From Sulfitobacter sp. W027 (GTDB lineage Bacteria; Pseudomonadota; Alphaproteobacteria; Rhodobacterales; Rhodobacteraceae), in NCBI RefSeq assembly GCF_025143985.1, contig NZ_CP083564.1:2325001-2389000 (forward strand): a DNA stretch of 64,000 nucleotides, in the 5' to 3' direction. Position numbers and translations under genes: made by a program. This document shows, piece after piece, positions 15,732 through 24,625 of this stretch. How positions within the stretch are numbered: position 1 is the stretch's first letter; every line of letters starts with the position of its first letter. The notes below the pieces were generated by a model that was not told where the DNA came from, ran no database searches, and worked only from the letters and a program-made list of their open reading frames with translations.

Positions 15732-16955
15732 TCAGTCCGGCAATCCTGCAAGCCTCAGGCTATCGAGAAACCTTTCAAGGCTTGTGCGGTCAGACCATCC
15801 GCCAAGAGATAGCTGAACGGCCGCTATGCTTTGTTCCGGCCTTCGGCCTGCGGCGGCGTCCACAATCGCTGTTGCCTCCTTAATGCGGCCGGTCTGCGCG
15901 AGGCTCGCGGCGAAGAGCCATCCGGGCCACCAGCGCGTGCCAGTGAAAGTGCCCGCTCCGTAAAGCGGCCCGAAGGCCTCCGCGGCCCGGGCCGGCTCAC
16001 CAGTGATCAAGTAACTCATCCCGGCGACATGCCGATACCAGTCAGGCGGGTTAGGGTTGAGGCGCATCGCGCGTTCAATCGCCTGCACGGCCTCTGAATC
16101 GTAACCGGTCAGAGCCAAAACATGCGCGAGAACAGCAAGATTATCGGGCTCATCGGGGTTAATCGTCGCGGCTGCTCTTGCGTTGGCCATCGCGTCGACC
16201 GGCGAGCGCATTTCCGGAAAGGGTGCGAGTAGCCGCATTTCAGCAAGCAGACGATGGGCGCGGGCACCACCGCCGAGTGCGGTTGCGCGTTCTACCATCT
16301 CGCTCGCCAGAGCCATCTCACGTCGCCCACCGCCCCAAGAGAGGTGCTGGACCTCGAGCCAGTAGGTTAACCCGAGGCTGGCCCAAGCTTCGGCATTTGC
16401 AGGATCACTTTCCACTATTTCCGTGAGCAGCATCCGCGCGTGCTGATTGTCCACCCGGCTCTGCCAGTCCCGAGCATCGAGCAGTACGTCTGCCTGCAAC
16501 ATCGCCGGGCTGGTGGTCACAGGTTCGGAGATCGGGCCTTCGAGGCCGCTTCCCCACCAAATAGCCAAAATTGCTGCGGTGATGGCCATTGTAAGGCCGC
16601 CTATCCATGCCAACCGCCGCCCCCTAAAGAGGATTTCCGGTGGGGTCACGTCCCCGGCAAGCATGTAGCCCCGCCGCGGCACGGTGCGCAGCAATTCCGC
16701 ACCGCTGGCACCGAGCGCACGGCGTATTTCACTAACGCAGTGGGCAAGGGAATCGTCCGAGACAGTCACATCCGGCCAGGCCGCGCTGACAAGATCGTCC
16801 TTGCTTACCAACTGTCCCCGTCGCTCGAACAGAATCTCAAGCACCCGGTAGGATTTGGGTCGCAGAAAACACTCAGCGCCCGTCCCGTCTTCGAGACGAC
16901 CACGCGCACGGTTCAGAACGAAACCGCCAACCTTAATGTTCTGCGGAGCTTCCAT
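15732..16955 (-). CDS. CadC-like winged-helix regulator with membrane helix and TPR domain
   Basis: Regulator of 407 aa. An N-terminal OmpR/PhoB-type winged helix (about residues 10-100, with LVSKDDLVSAAWPDVTVSDD and LLRTVPRRGYMLAG) is followed by a single membrane helix (about 112-133, LAWIGGLTMAITAAILAIWW) and a periplasmic TPR array (about 150-400). This is the ToxR/CadC architecture of a one-component membrane sensor. I start it at the ATG at 16955; an upstream GTG at 16994 would add 13 residues. It converges with the orphan TRAP binding protein (6-bp gap) and diverges from the HExxH protein gene. A perfect inverted repeat lies in the divergent promoter. Confidence 0.85.
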   Translation of the reverse strand: MEAPQNIKVGGFVLNRARGRLEDGTGAECFLRPKSYRVLEILFERRGQLVSKDDLVSAAWPDVTVSDDSLAHCVSEIRRALGASGAELLRTVPRRGYMLAGDVTPPEILFRGRRLAWIGGLTMAITAAILAIWWGSGLEGPISEPVTTSPAMLQADVLLDARDWQSRVDNQHARMLLTEIVESDPANAEAWASLGLTYWLEVQHLSWGGGRREMALASEMVERATALGGGARAHRLLAEMRLLAPFPEMRSPVDAMANARAAATINPDEPDNLAVLAHVLALTGYDSEAVQAIERAMRLNPNPPDWYRHVAGMSYLITGEPARAAEAFGPLYGAGTFTGTRWWPGWLFAASLAQTGRIKEATAIVDAAAGRRPEQSIAAVQLSLGGWSDRTSLERFLDSLRLAGLPD

Positions 16956-16982
16956 GAGAGGCGTCCCAATGCTGGATGGCCG

Positions 16983-16999
16983 AAATTGTAGCACAATTT
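16983..16999. promoter_or_regulatory. Palindrome AAATTGT-AGC-ACAATTT, candidate operator
   Basis: Perfect 7-bp arms around a 3-base centre, in the divergent promoter region between the CadC-like regulator and the secreted HExxH protein. The symmetry and AT-rich composition are typical of a dimer binding site. It would be intergenic if the regulator starts at 16955. Confidence 0.5.
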
Positions 17000-17079
17000 C
17001 AACCTTCTTTCAGGGAGGTTTCATGACATTTGGCTGTTCCTCCTCAAGGCTTGAAAGCATTCCTGTCACGGAGGTCATC

Positions 17080-17595
17080 ATGACTTGCAACGCCCTACGT
17101 GCCGCCAGCTTGGCGGTCTGCTTGGCTGCATCTCAGCCGGTTGCATCGGCCCCTGATGCTGCCCAGCCAATCGATACACCTTCTCTCTTGGAGACAATTG
17201 TCCTTTGGCTTTCGGCCAACTTTGATCTTCCAGTCCCTGACCGACCTCCTCGTATCGCAACATTGCCGGAGGCCGATCTGGTGATAATGCGCTACGGACC
17301 AGAGGCTAAGGTCCCATCGGGCCATGTTGCGGCCGTCTATGACGATGCCGAGGAGACAATTTACCTGTTCCAAGGCTGGACTGGACGCACGCCAGCAGAA
17401 CTTTCGGTGCTGGTTCATGAAGTCGTCCATCACCTTCAATCTGCTGCAAATCTAAGATTCGCGTGTCCCGCGGAGCGAGAGCGCGTTGCCTATCGCGCCC
17501 AAGGCGAATGGCTCACGCTATTTGACGAGACGCTCGAAAGTGCGTTCAATATCGATGCGGCGAAGATCCTCGTGAGCACAGTATGCACCTACTGA
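17080..17595 (+). CDS. Small secreted protein with HExxH motif (DUF6647-like)
   Basis: Protein of 171 aa with a signal peptide (MTCNALRAASLAVCLAA, cleavage near ASA). Its mature part carries LVHEVVHHLQ around residue 112, an HEVVH zincin motif that would place a zinc ion, followed by Cys-Pro-Ala-Glu-Arg, which could supply the third-ligand glutamate. I relate it tentatively to DUF6647. An alternative ATG at 17023 also has a good GGAGG site and would add 19 residues ahead of the signal peptide. I prefer 17080, where GGAGG is also present and the signal peptide is clean. It diverges from the CadC-like regulator and may be controlled by it. Confidence 0.78.
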   Translation: MTCNALRAASLAVCLAASQPVASAPDAAQPIDTPSLLETIVLWLSANFDLPVPDRPPRIATLPEADLVIMRYGPEAKVPSGHVAAVYDDAEETIYLFQGWTGRTPAELSVLVHEVVHHLQSAANLRFACPAERERVAYRAQGEWLTLFDETLESAFNIDAAKILVSTVCTY

Positions 17596-18080
17596 CCTTG
17601 TAAACTGTCTTCGTCGAAACGCGATGATCGTTTAACGTCACCCAGAACCCGACATGCCCCCTTCTCGCTTTATGCGAAAATATCCCTTACCGTTGGTCGT
17701 CGATACGCTAACCGCGCGCTTTTCAGCAAATCTGCTGGCGTCAGGATATTCTGCGTTCCGCGCCTGAAACGGTTATCGTGGTGGTCGAGGATCATGTTGT
17801 TCTCGTCGTCAGTGAATGCTTCATCTGAATCCATCGCTTCTATTAGCATGCCGCTTTAGTTTGAAGACATCTTGCCATAGCGCCGTTCAGTAATTTTGCT
17901 CATCGTCGTGGCGGAGGTTCATTTACCACGCTTGGCGCATTGTTTACGTGCGAAAGTTGCGTGCGCCCAGAATGTTGCGAGCAAGGCGGTTCAGCGGCAT
18001 CTGATGCTCGCGAGAAGGGAACCTTCAATGGTCTGCTGGTCTCCAATGGTTCGATGCTCTTCGCGTCGCTTGGGCGAAGT
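17596..18080. other. Relic region after the HExxH gene
   Basis: No intact gene is recognisable. The minus strand has a 59-codon open frame at 17670-17849 with ATG start and an acidic N-terminus (MLIEAMDSDEAFTDDENN) but no clear ribosome binding site; I do not recognise it. On the plus strand, an open tail near 18040-18130 ends in a basic stretch (KVVDSEKRTILQQKA) that could be the end of a dead transposase. Codon use is unlike the core genes. Confidence 0.4.
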
Positions 18081-18667
18081 TCAAGGTCGTTGACAGCGAG
18101 AAACGCACCATACTGCAGCAGAAAGCCTAGCGTATTCAGTTCTCAAATCCACGCTTGGAATACGTCCTGAAAGTTTTCCGTTCTCGGAAACTACATCGCG
18201 CAATACCTGCTGCTGTTCGGCCCACATATCTTTAGCGTCCTGCTCCGAGGTTTTCTTCTCTAGATCGAGATGCTTGAAACGAAGAGATGTGAGAGCTCCG
18301 GCCCAGAGACCGCTGACATAGGCAAACTCGACCATTGCACGATCTCTCCGTTCGACCAAGATTGTACAGGGAACCGCCTCTACTATCCGCCACGCATCGT
18401 CGTGTGAGAGCTAGACTCTAGGTCCCTTGCGAGTTTGGTTCGCCGTCGCGCTTCGAGATAAGGCAAAGTAGTCTGGGGTGTCTGCACCAGGTCCCCGTTC
18501 TCGCTTTGCCCACGGAGCCATTTGAAGAACAGGTTCGGGTGCGCGGCCCTATGGCGTAAAGTTGAATTGCTGAGGCCGCCCTGCTCTTTCGGTAGGTTGG
18601 CGAGCCGCAGCAGGCGATCGCAATGAGTCCCAACGAGTTTAGGGGTTACCTTGTCGAAAGCAATTCC
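18081..18667 (-). pseudogene. Tyrosine recombinase (integrase) pseudogene, frameshifted and truncated
   Basis: Two frames together make a recombinase. The first (about 18667 to 18415) holds a DNA-binding-domain-like part with HPNLFFKWLRGQSENGD. After a one-base shift near 18405-18412 the second continues with DDAWRIVEAVPCTILVE and RRDRAMVEFAYVSGLWAGA, then SLRFKHLDLEKK, the start of the catalytic domain. The usual TGxR, which carries the first catalytic Arg, reads SGLW here. The rest of the catalytic domain (HxxR, H/W and Tyr) is absent. It lies 1.5 kb from tRNA-Phe and is plausibly the dead integrase of an element that used that tRNA. Confidence 0.7.
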
Positions 18668-18679
18668 ATTCGAAAACGC

Positions 18680-19000
18680 TTAGAAATCTCGAACGCTGAC
18701 AAAATTTCTGTTGGTGAATGCAGAACCGCGATAGACGAGGTTCAGATGAACCTCCTCGCAGAGCCTGCGTTCAGAACGGATACCAAGGCAATATCCAATG
18801 AACAGCATTCGAATCAGCAGCTCTGGATCGATTGAGGGACGCCCGGTGTGGCTGTAAGATTCTGCAAGATTTGGACGGATGCCACTTCGATCCACAAACC
18901 GGTCAATCGACCGCAGCAAGTGGCCTTGAGATACATGATTGTTGATGAAAACCTCACCAAAAAAGCGCGCCTTGCGCCTCTTGCTTTGATCCTCGCATCG
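18680..19000 (-). pseudogene. Truncated IS transposase (IS5/IS1182-like N-terminal part)
   Basis: A 107-codon stop-bounded stretch without a clear start. It contains LLRSIDRFVDRSGIRPNL, YSHTGRPSIDPELLIRMLF and GYCLGIRSERRLCEEVHLNL, the N-terminal domain typical of transposases of the IS5/IS1182 type. After LNLVYRG the match is lost, and the DDE catalytic domain is missing. No inverted repeats were identified at its ends. It directly adjoins the integrase relic. Confidence 0.75.
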
Positions 19001-19263
19001 TCAATTCCCTTGCATTCACAAGCAATTGAATCAGTGTCAAGCCCGCCAAATCAAGAAGAGTTTTTCAACGAAATTCGTCCTTCCTGAATCCTTCCCGCTT
19101 GTGGCCTTAAACTGCCGTTCGCCTCGCTGCCGAGCGCTGCGGCGGAGCGTTAGTTCCCGGATCCTTTTCTATTATGCTGTTTTAAAGCATGAGACAGAGT
19201 TGCTTTGTGCTCGGGAAAGACGAACAGCCCGCGCTGCTCATCTTTCCCTCTTCTTACGCGTCC
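19001..19263. other. Non-coding stretch between transposase and amine oxidase relics
   Basis: Short overlapping open frames exist on the plus strand but none has a ribosome binding site or a recognisable protein. I see no gene here. Confidence 0.4.
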
Positions 19264-19938
19264 TTATTCAGGATCGCGGATGGTGATCGCCGGGTTCATC
19301 GGGAAGAAGTTATGCGGCATGATATGCACGGTCTTCCATTCGGTCGACATAACAGGCCAGTCTTCGGTGCGGGGCACATGGTGGAAGCCCGCGGTGAACC
19401 ACGTAACGATGCACTGATCCTGTAGCGGCGCGTCTTCCTTGACCCATTGCGCCAGCGTGTCGGAGCCGTCGCTTTGCAAAGCGAACTTGCCGCCAGCATA
19501 ACGTTCCTCAGGCTCATGCACCGTGTTCCAAACCAAGTTCTCGATATAGGCGCTGCGGATCATCGGCGGGTCGTTCTCAAAGTCGAAAGGCCCATAGGCG
19601 ACGCTGCCGTGGTGGATCATGTAGCCCGGCTTGTGCCCCAACGGCCCTTTGCGGTCGGGGTATTGCAGCATGAAGTAACGCGGCTTGAACGAAGACACCT
19701 GATAGGTCGCGTCGGCCTCGGATTTGGGCATGTTATGCTCGACCTTCCAAAGGGTCCGGCGGCGACTGTCCTCGGCCACTTCAGCGGGTACGATGTCCAT
19801 CGTCATGAAGCGGTTGCTGGGCTGGTCGATGTCGAAATCGAGCCGGAAGTTGAAGTAGTGGTCATGGTTCGCCGCCACCAGATTGGGCGCGATCAGCGTG
19901 CCATATTCCGTCTCGCGCGCCGCCGAAGGATCGTCCAT
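19264..19938 (-). pseudogene. Copper amine oxidase, C-terminal fragment
   Basis: A 224-aa open frame whose protein matches the last third of primary-amine (copper) oxidases. It has YGTLIAPNLVAANHDHYF, with the HxH copper ligands after the usual APN segment, then FRLDFDID, and near the end CIVTWFTAGFHHVPRTEDWP and MPHNFFPMNP, which contribute the third ligand and C-terminal beta sandwich. An intact enzyme has about 650 aa. The catalytic Tyr that becomes the topaquinone cofactor and the whole N-terminal part are missing, and an in-frame stop lies about 16 codons upstream. The gene is a 5'-truncated remnant at the right edge of the accessory region, next to tRNA-Phe. Confidence 0.85.
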
Positions 19939-20192
19939 CGATGTCGCGTCAGCTTCTACGAGGTCAAAATTGCATGCTTGTTCACACTACGGACGCTCCA
20001 AAATTGGCAGTTTCTTCAAGGCTATATCGGTCAAAGGCATAGGAAATCATATGCATTTTAACACCCCTGATTCCACCCCTAAATTTTCTGGCTTGAGCGG
20101 GACAAACGTGGAACACGTTGGACAACCTAAAACTGAAACCTGAAAGATATCAGACCTATAGGACAAAGGCGGACTATCTTGGATAGCTGTAG

Positions 20193-20267
20193 TGGTGCCC
20201 GGGGGCGGAATCGAACCACCGACACGAGGATTTTCAATCCACTGCTCTACCCCTGAGCTACCCGGGC
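20193..20267 (-). tRNA. tRNA-Phe (anticodon GAA)
   Basis: A complete 75-base cloverleaf including encoded CCA. The acceptor is GCCCGGG/CCCGGGC, the D stem is GCTC/GAGC, the anticodon loop is TTGAAAA with GAA at its centre, and the T arm is GGTGG-TTCGATT-CCGCC. The anticodon stem has one T-T mismatch (second pair). It is the border between the accessory region on the left and core genes on the right. Its 3' end is partly duplicated at 1955-1981. Confidence 0.95.
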
Positions 20268-20382
20268 ACGGGTCACCTCTTTCGAGGTCGGGTGAGCGGG
20301 TTCTAGGACCTGAGGCGCGGGGTGTCCAGCCCCATTTTACCCTGAAATTCACTTCTTTTCGAGAAGGGCAAATTATCTTGCG

Positions 20383-20574
20383 TTAATGGGGCTTTACGGG
20401 GCTGTCTTGTACTGCTTCGGCGGCCACATTGGCCGCCTCGACATCATCGGGATCGCGTGACGGGACGGCATAGCTGCCGTTAAACCAGCGGCCCAGATCG
20501 ATGTCGGCGCAGCGGCGCGAGCAGAAGGGGCGGTGCGCTTTGACGGTCTCAGCTTTGCAGATCGGGCAGCTCAT
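20383..20574 (-). CDS. yacG: DNA gyrase inhibitor YacG (zinc-finger protein)
   Basis: Small protein of 63 aa starting [10 protein letters not shown], with a four-cysteine zinc site (CPIC near residue 3 and CSRRC near 20) and the family segment DIDLGRWFNGSYAVPS. YacG binds gyrase and restrains supercoiling activity in characterised bacteria. The ATG overlaps the stop of the upstream RNase gene (ATGA), so it is the last gene of the infA-maf-RNase-yacG operon. An in-frame ATG at 20655 would lie inside the RNase gene and is rejected. Confidence 0.92.
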   Translation of the reverse strand: MSCPICKAETVKAHRPFCSRRCADIDLGRWFNGSYAVPSRDPDDVEAANVAAEAVQDSPVKPH

Positions 20575-21605
20575 TCGCCACCCCCTGCAAGAACCTCCGC
20601 CAGCACCGGGCGGGCGCGTTTGCGCTGCAATTCGTAATGGCCCAGCGGTGTCCAACCGACCAGCGTCGTGTCCACATCATCGGCGCGGAAAGCGGCACGT
20701 AGCGCGCTTTCAAAGGTACGACGATCCTTCTTGGGCATGGGAGCGAGATCGAGGGTGATCTGCCCGCCAAGACCGCGCAGACGCAGAGCGCGGGGCAGAG
20801 CGCGGGCGCAGGCCATATTGGCCTTCACGCCAGCAGCGAGCGATGCATCACTTCCGGTGTTAACGTCCACAGCCACAAGCGCGCGGGTCGGCTCAACAAA
20901 GATCGACGCTCCGTTGCCAAGCGGCACTTGCGGCGAGGACAGGCGGTCAAGCTCTTCCAAAACACCATGGTCGCTGAAGCCCCCGGCTTCGGTCACGACC
21001 TCGGCCGGTGCAGTCCAATCACGCCATGCCAACAGATGCGGGCCATCACCTTCGCTCAGCACTTCCATCTCCTGCCCGTCATCACTGGCGACGGTATCCG
21101 CAAGCGCCAGCATATTTGCGATATCCTCGGCAATATCATCGGCATCGGCCCCGGCGCAGGAGGAGCGCAGGATCAGCCCCAAATCGGCCCCGCCTGCGGC
21201 TTCATGGGCGATTTCAAGCAGCCGGTCGCGTTCTTCCTCGTCTTTGATGGAGCGCGAGATGTTCAGCCCCGGTGCATCGGGCGTCACGATGGCATAGCGC
21301 GATTTGAACAGCAGCTTGTTGGTCACCGGGATCGCCTTGCCCGGCTCGGCATGGCCCGAGACCTGCACAAGGATCGTCTGACCGGGCGCGAGACCTTTGA
21401 TCTGTCGCAAGAATGCCGCGCCGTCTGGGGTCTTGAGGAACATGCCCCCCTGCCCCTTCACCGGACGATCCGCAATGGCGCGATAAACGGTGCCAACGCG
21501 CGGCGCGTCGCTGTCTACAAGAAAGTCATCGAGCTTGCCGTCCACCATGAGTGCAGCGGCTTCAACATCGCCAAGATGGTCGAGAATGATCGTTCGGCCC
21601 TTCAT
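20571..21605 (-). CDS. Ribonuclease E/G-family protein, short form
   Basis: Protein of 344 aa related to the catalytic part of RNase E/G, which cleaves single-stranded RNA endonucleolytically. The family core is visible: [20 protein letters not shown] near residue 260, the acidic metal site region [11 protein letters not shown] (conserved Asp-x-Asn-x-Gly) and [14 protein letters not shown] (second Asp). An S1 domain and the Zn-link are not evident, so this is the short alphaproteobacterial paralogue rather than the main RNase E. It overlaps maf upstream and yacG downstream by four bases each. The substrate is unknown. Confidence 0.86.
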   Translation of the reverse strand: MKGRTIILDHLGDVEAAALMVDGKLDDFLVDSDAPRVGTVYRAIADRPVKGQGGMFLKTPDGAAFLRQIKGLAPGQTILVQVSGHAEPGKAIPVTNKLLFKSRYAIVTPDAPGLNISRSIKDEEERDRLLEIAHEAAGGADLGLILRSSCAGADADDIAEDIANMLALADTVASDDGQEMEVLSEGDGPHLLAWRDWTAPAEVVTEAGGFSDHGVLEELDRLSSPQVPLGNGASIFVEPTRALVAVDVNTGSDASLAAGVKANMACARALPRALRLRGLGGQITLDLAPMPKKDRRTFESALRAAFRADDVDTTLVGWTPLGHYELQRKRARPVLAEVLAGGGE

Positions 21606-22180
21606 GCGGCACCTCCGTCAAATGGGTAGCCTGCCGCTTGCAGCAGGTTCGCAGCCTCGGCCAAAGGCAGGCCGACGATTGCAGTGAATGAGCCGCTGAT
21701 CCATGGGATAAGCGCGCCAGCGGGGCCTTGGATCCCATAGCCACCCGCTTTGCCGCGCCAATCGCCGGTGGCGAGGTAGCGGCGGATTTCCGGCTCGGAA
21801 AGGGGTTTCATCTTTACGGTGCTTTGGACATCGCGTTGCCAAAGCTTTTCGCCGCGCTTTACGGCGACGGCCGTTACGACCTTATGACGGCGGCCGGACA
21901 TGAGCCGCAAGAACGCCTCTGCCTCGGCCTCATTCTCAGGCTTGCCCAAGATACGCCGCCCAAGCGCCACGGTGGTATCGGCGCAGAGCACGATATCATC
22001 CGTCTCAGCAGGCACAGCCGCCACCTTCTCACGGGCCATGCGGGCGCAATAGGGGCGCGGCAGTTCGGCCTTGTGGGGGGTCTCGTCAATGTCGGGGGCG
22101 CGGATGGCATCGGGGACCACACCGATCTGGGCCAAAAGCTCCAACCGGCGCGGTGATCCTGATCCGAGAATGAACTGCAT
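21602..22180 (-). CDS. maf: Maf-family nucleotide pyrophosphatase
   Basis: Cytoplasmic enzyme of 192 aa that hydrolyses non-canonical or modified nucleoside triphosphates to monophosphates. The N-terminal [16 protein letters not shown] is the Maf signature (SxSPRR), followed by [21 protein letters not shown] and [14 protein letters not shown], which bind the nucleotide and metal. The order infA-maf-RNase-yacG is typical of Rhodobacteraceae. Confidence 0.93.
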   Translation of the reverse strand: MQFILGSGSPRRLELLAQIGVVPDAIRAPDIDETPHKAELPRPYCARMAREKVAAVPAETDDIVLCADTTVALGRRILGKPENEAEAEAFLRLMSGRRHKVVTAVAVKRGEKLWQRDVQSTVKMKPLSEPEIRRYLATGDWRGKAGGYGIQGPAGALIPWISGSFTAIVGLPLAEAANLLQAAGYPFDGGAA

Positions 22181-22187
22181 CTTATAG

Positions 22188-22235
22188 GCCTCTTTGCCTG
22201 AGGCCGGCAGCCCGGTCGGGGCCGCGCACGGCCCC
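22188..22235 (-). other. Tandem hairpins between infA and maf
   Basis: Two stems follow infA on its strand: GGGGCC-GCGTGC-GGCCCC type pairing at 22218-22235 and GGCCTC/GAGGCC around 22188-22205. Neither has a T-run. They probably reduce read-through or stabilise the infA transcript rather than fully end it. Confidence 0.35.
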
Positions 22236-22269
22236 GCCTGCGCCGCGCAACGCGCGTACGCGGTGCCGC

Positions 22270-22488
22270 TTACTTGAAGCGATAGTTGATCCGACCCTTG
22301 GTCAAATCATAGGGTGTCATTTCCACCTGAACTTTGTCGCCAGCCAGAACACGGATGCGGTTTTTCCGCATCTTGCCTGCCGTATGCGCGATGATCTCAT
22401 GGCCGTTTTCCAGCTCGACCCGAAACGTCGCGTTAGGCAGGAGTTCCTTCACGACACCGGGAAATTCGAGCGTATCTTCCTTGGCCAT
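22270..22488 (-). CDS. infA: Translation initiation factor IF-1
   Basis: The complete 72-aa factor: [19 protein letters not shown], the S1-like OB-fold core [20 protein letters not shown], and the ending [13 protein letters not shown]. It binds the ribosomal A site and assists initiator tRNA selection. An AGGAGA precedes the ATG. It is the first gene of the infA-maf-RNase-yacG operon. Confidence 0.98.
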   Translation of the reverse strand: MAKEDTLEFPGVVKELLPNATFRVELENGHEIIAHTAGKMRKNRIRVLAGDKVQVEMTPYDLTKGRINYRFK

Positions 22489-22569
22489 GGTCTCTCCTTG
22501 AGCACAATACCCTCCAATTTGAGGGCGCAGGCTTAAATGGGCGCATTTTGCCGCTTTTTCAAGGGGGAT

Positions 22570-23445
22570 TCAGCGCAAAGCGACGTTTATCGCCGTTCCG
22601 TCGCGGCCAAGCTGATCCTGCCAGTCCCTGCGGTTCAGCACGATGCCATCGGCGCGCACCTCAGCGACCTGTGCCATATCGGCTTCTGCCACGGTCCAGC
22701 CGGGGGCATTGACCTCTCGCACGCCCAAGATACCCGTGGGCGGAAAGCCTCGGTCGGGCGGGCAGAAAATCCCGCCTGCGCCGTAGGATTGACCCAAAGC
22801 ATCGGACCAATCCGCCGCGCCAACGACTGATGACATCGCGGTGATGCACTGATTCTCCAGCGCGCGGGCCATGGAGCCGATGCGCACGCGCCAATACCCC
22901 GCCAGCGTTTCGGTCACGCTTGGCACGCAGATCACGTCGCAATCCGCCAGCGCGCGGCCCAGCAGGGGGAATTCGCTGTCATAACAGATCAAAATGCCGA
23001 TCTTGCCGATGGCCGTCTCGAAAACCTGAAGCGCATTGCCTCCAATCACACCCCACTCTTCACGCTCAAAACGGGTCATGATCTGCTTGTCCTGCATCCC
23101 CACCTGCCCCGAGGGCGTGATCAGCCGCGCGCGGTTGACCGAACGACTGTCGGTCGCCGCAGGACCAGAGCCTGCCACAATATGCACGTTATGCTCAGCC
23201 GCGAGCCTTACATGCAGCCGGTCCGCCTCATCCAGCTTTTCGGAAACCGAAAATAGCGACCGCTCCAAATTGGCAGCAACCTCTGGCCCGTCCAGTGTGG
23301 CCAATTCCATTGCGGCATATTCGGGGAAAACCAGCAGTTCCGCCCCCTGCACTGCCGCATCGGCGACCCAACGGGCCAGTTTGTCTTCGTATTGCCCCCA
23401 AGACGTCAAAACATCGAGCGGATAGGCGGCTGTAGCGATTTTCAT
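22570..23445 (-). CDS. Carbon-nitrogen hydrolase (nitrilase superfamily)
   Basis: Enzyme of 291 aa starting MKIATAAYPLDVLTSWG. The nitrilase triad is visible: Glu in LVFPEYAAMEL, Lys in DKQIMTRFEREE and Cys in ILICYDSEFP. Members hydrolyse amides, carbamates or nitriles; the precise substrate is not clear. An upstream in-frame ATG at 23604 would add 53 basic, Pro-rich residues lacking conservation; I reject it. The divergent neighbour is a LysR-type gene. Confidence 0.87.
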   Translation of the reverse strand: MKIATAAYPLDVLTSWGQYEDKLARWVADAAVQGAELLVFPEYAAMELATLDGPEVAANLERSLFSVSEKLDEADRLHVRLAAEHNVHIVAGSGPAATDSRSVNRARLITPSGQVGMQDKQIMTRFEREEWGVIGGNALQVFETAIGKIGILICYDSEFPLLGRALADCDVICVPSVTETLAGYWRVRIGSMARALENQCITAMSSVVGAADWSDALGQSYGAGGIFCPPDRGFPPTGILGVREVNAPGWTVAEADMAQVAEVRADGIVLNRRDWQDQLGRDGTAINVALR

Positions 23446-23636
23446 CTGAAGGGCTCCGGGGGGCTGCTTTCTGCGCAGTCTGCGCGGCTTTTTCGGAGGC
23501 TTCAAGGGGAGGCTAAATGGATCAGATGGCGGCTTGCATAGTTTCGCCATCGCGAATTCTGAGGTGCCACTTTCACGGGCAAATGCTTGACCTAAGCCGC
23601 CCATGGTTTCACAAGTTCCGAAAGAGATGGGACCAC

Positions 23637-24620
23637 ATGCTGAACAAAGGGATCACCCTTCGGGGCATCGAAGTGTTTGAGGCGCTGGCGCGCAGCGGAT
23701 CGGTGGCGCAGGCCGCACAGGCCACGGGGCTCAGCCAACCCGCCGTCAGCCAACAGATGCGCAACCTTGAAGCCGCCATCGGCGCGGAACTGGTCGATCA
23801 CTCGCGCCGCCCGATGCGTCTGACCCAAGCCGGGCAGATGTTCCTACGCCGCGCCGAACAGGCGCTGTCGGAGTTGCGACAGGCACAGAGCGAAGTCACG
23901 GTGATGGATCTGGCCCACCTTGAGGCGCTAAATCTCGGCGTGATCGATGATTTCGACGATGATCTAACCCCACGCCTTGCCACCATCCTTGGCGACAGCC
24001 TGACCGGATGCCGCTTTCGCATGATTACCGCAGGCAGCAACGAAATGGCCGCAGCCCTGCGCGACAAAAGCCTGCATATGGCGCTATCGGCGCAGATCGA
24101 CAGCGCCCTCGACGCGGTCCTAGAGTATCCGCTGGCCCGCGACCCCTTCATCCTCGTAACCCCTGCCGAAGTGCCCCATGCCCCCGTTGCCCTGCTGGCA
24201 GGCGACACCGACCTGCCGTTCCTGCGCTATGCCGCCGACCAGTTAATTGCGCGTCAAATCGAAGCCCATCTCACCGCCCAAGGCCACAGCCTGCCCGCAC
24301 GGTTCGAGATCGGCAGCCATCTTGCGCTGATGGCTATGGTGGCACGGGGAATCGGCTGGGCCATCACCACGCCCTTGGGCTACATGCGTGCGGTGCGCTT
24401 TCATGCGAAGCTCGCCGCGCACCCCCTGCCTGCCCCGGTGCCTGCGCGGACCATCTCACTTTTCGCCGGAGCCGAATGGTCCGGCCCGGTACCGCGCGAC
24501 ATCGCACAGACCGTGCGGCAACTGATGCAGACCCATATGATCGCCCCCGCCATTGCAGAACTGCCGTGGCTGGCTGAGGGGTTTCACCTGCTTGAAGACC
24601 ACAACCGGATCGGAGAATAA
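23637..24620 (+). CDS. LysR-family transcriptional regulator
   Basis: Regulator of 327 aa starting MLNKGITLRGIEVFEALARS. The winged helix-turn-helix (GSVAQAAQATGLSQPAVSQQMRNLEAAIG) is canonical, and a LysR substrate domain follows. The upstream in-frame ATG at 23517 would add 40 unconserved residues. The sirtuin gene follows after five bases, so the two are probably co-transcribed. The divergent nitrilase gene is another possible target. Confidence 0.88.
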   Translation: MLNKGITLRGIEVFEALARSGSVAQAAQATGLSQPAVSQQMRNLEAAIGAELVDHSRRPMRLTQAGQMFLRRAEQALSELRQAQSEVTVMDLAHLEALNLGVIDDFDDDLTPRLATILGDSLTGCRFRMITAGSNEMAAALRDKSLHMALSAQIDSALDAVLEYPLARDPFILVTPAEVPHAPVALLAGDTDLPFLRYAADQLIARQIEAHLTAQGHSLPARFEIGSHLALMAMVARGIGWAITTPLGYMRAVRFHAKLAAHPLPAPVPARTISLFAGAEWSGPVPRDIAQTVRQLMQTHMIAPAIAELPWLAEGFHLLEDHNRIGE

Positions 24621-24625
24621 CAGCC

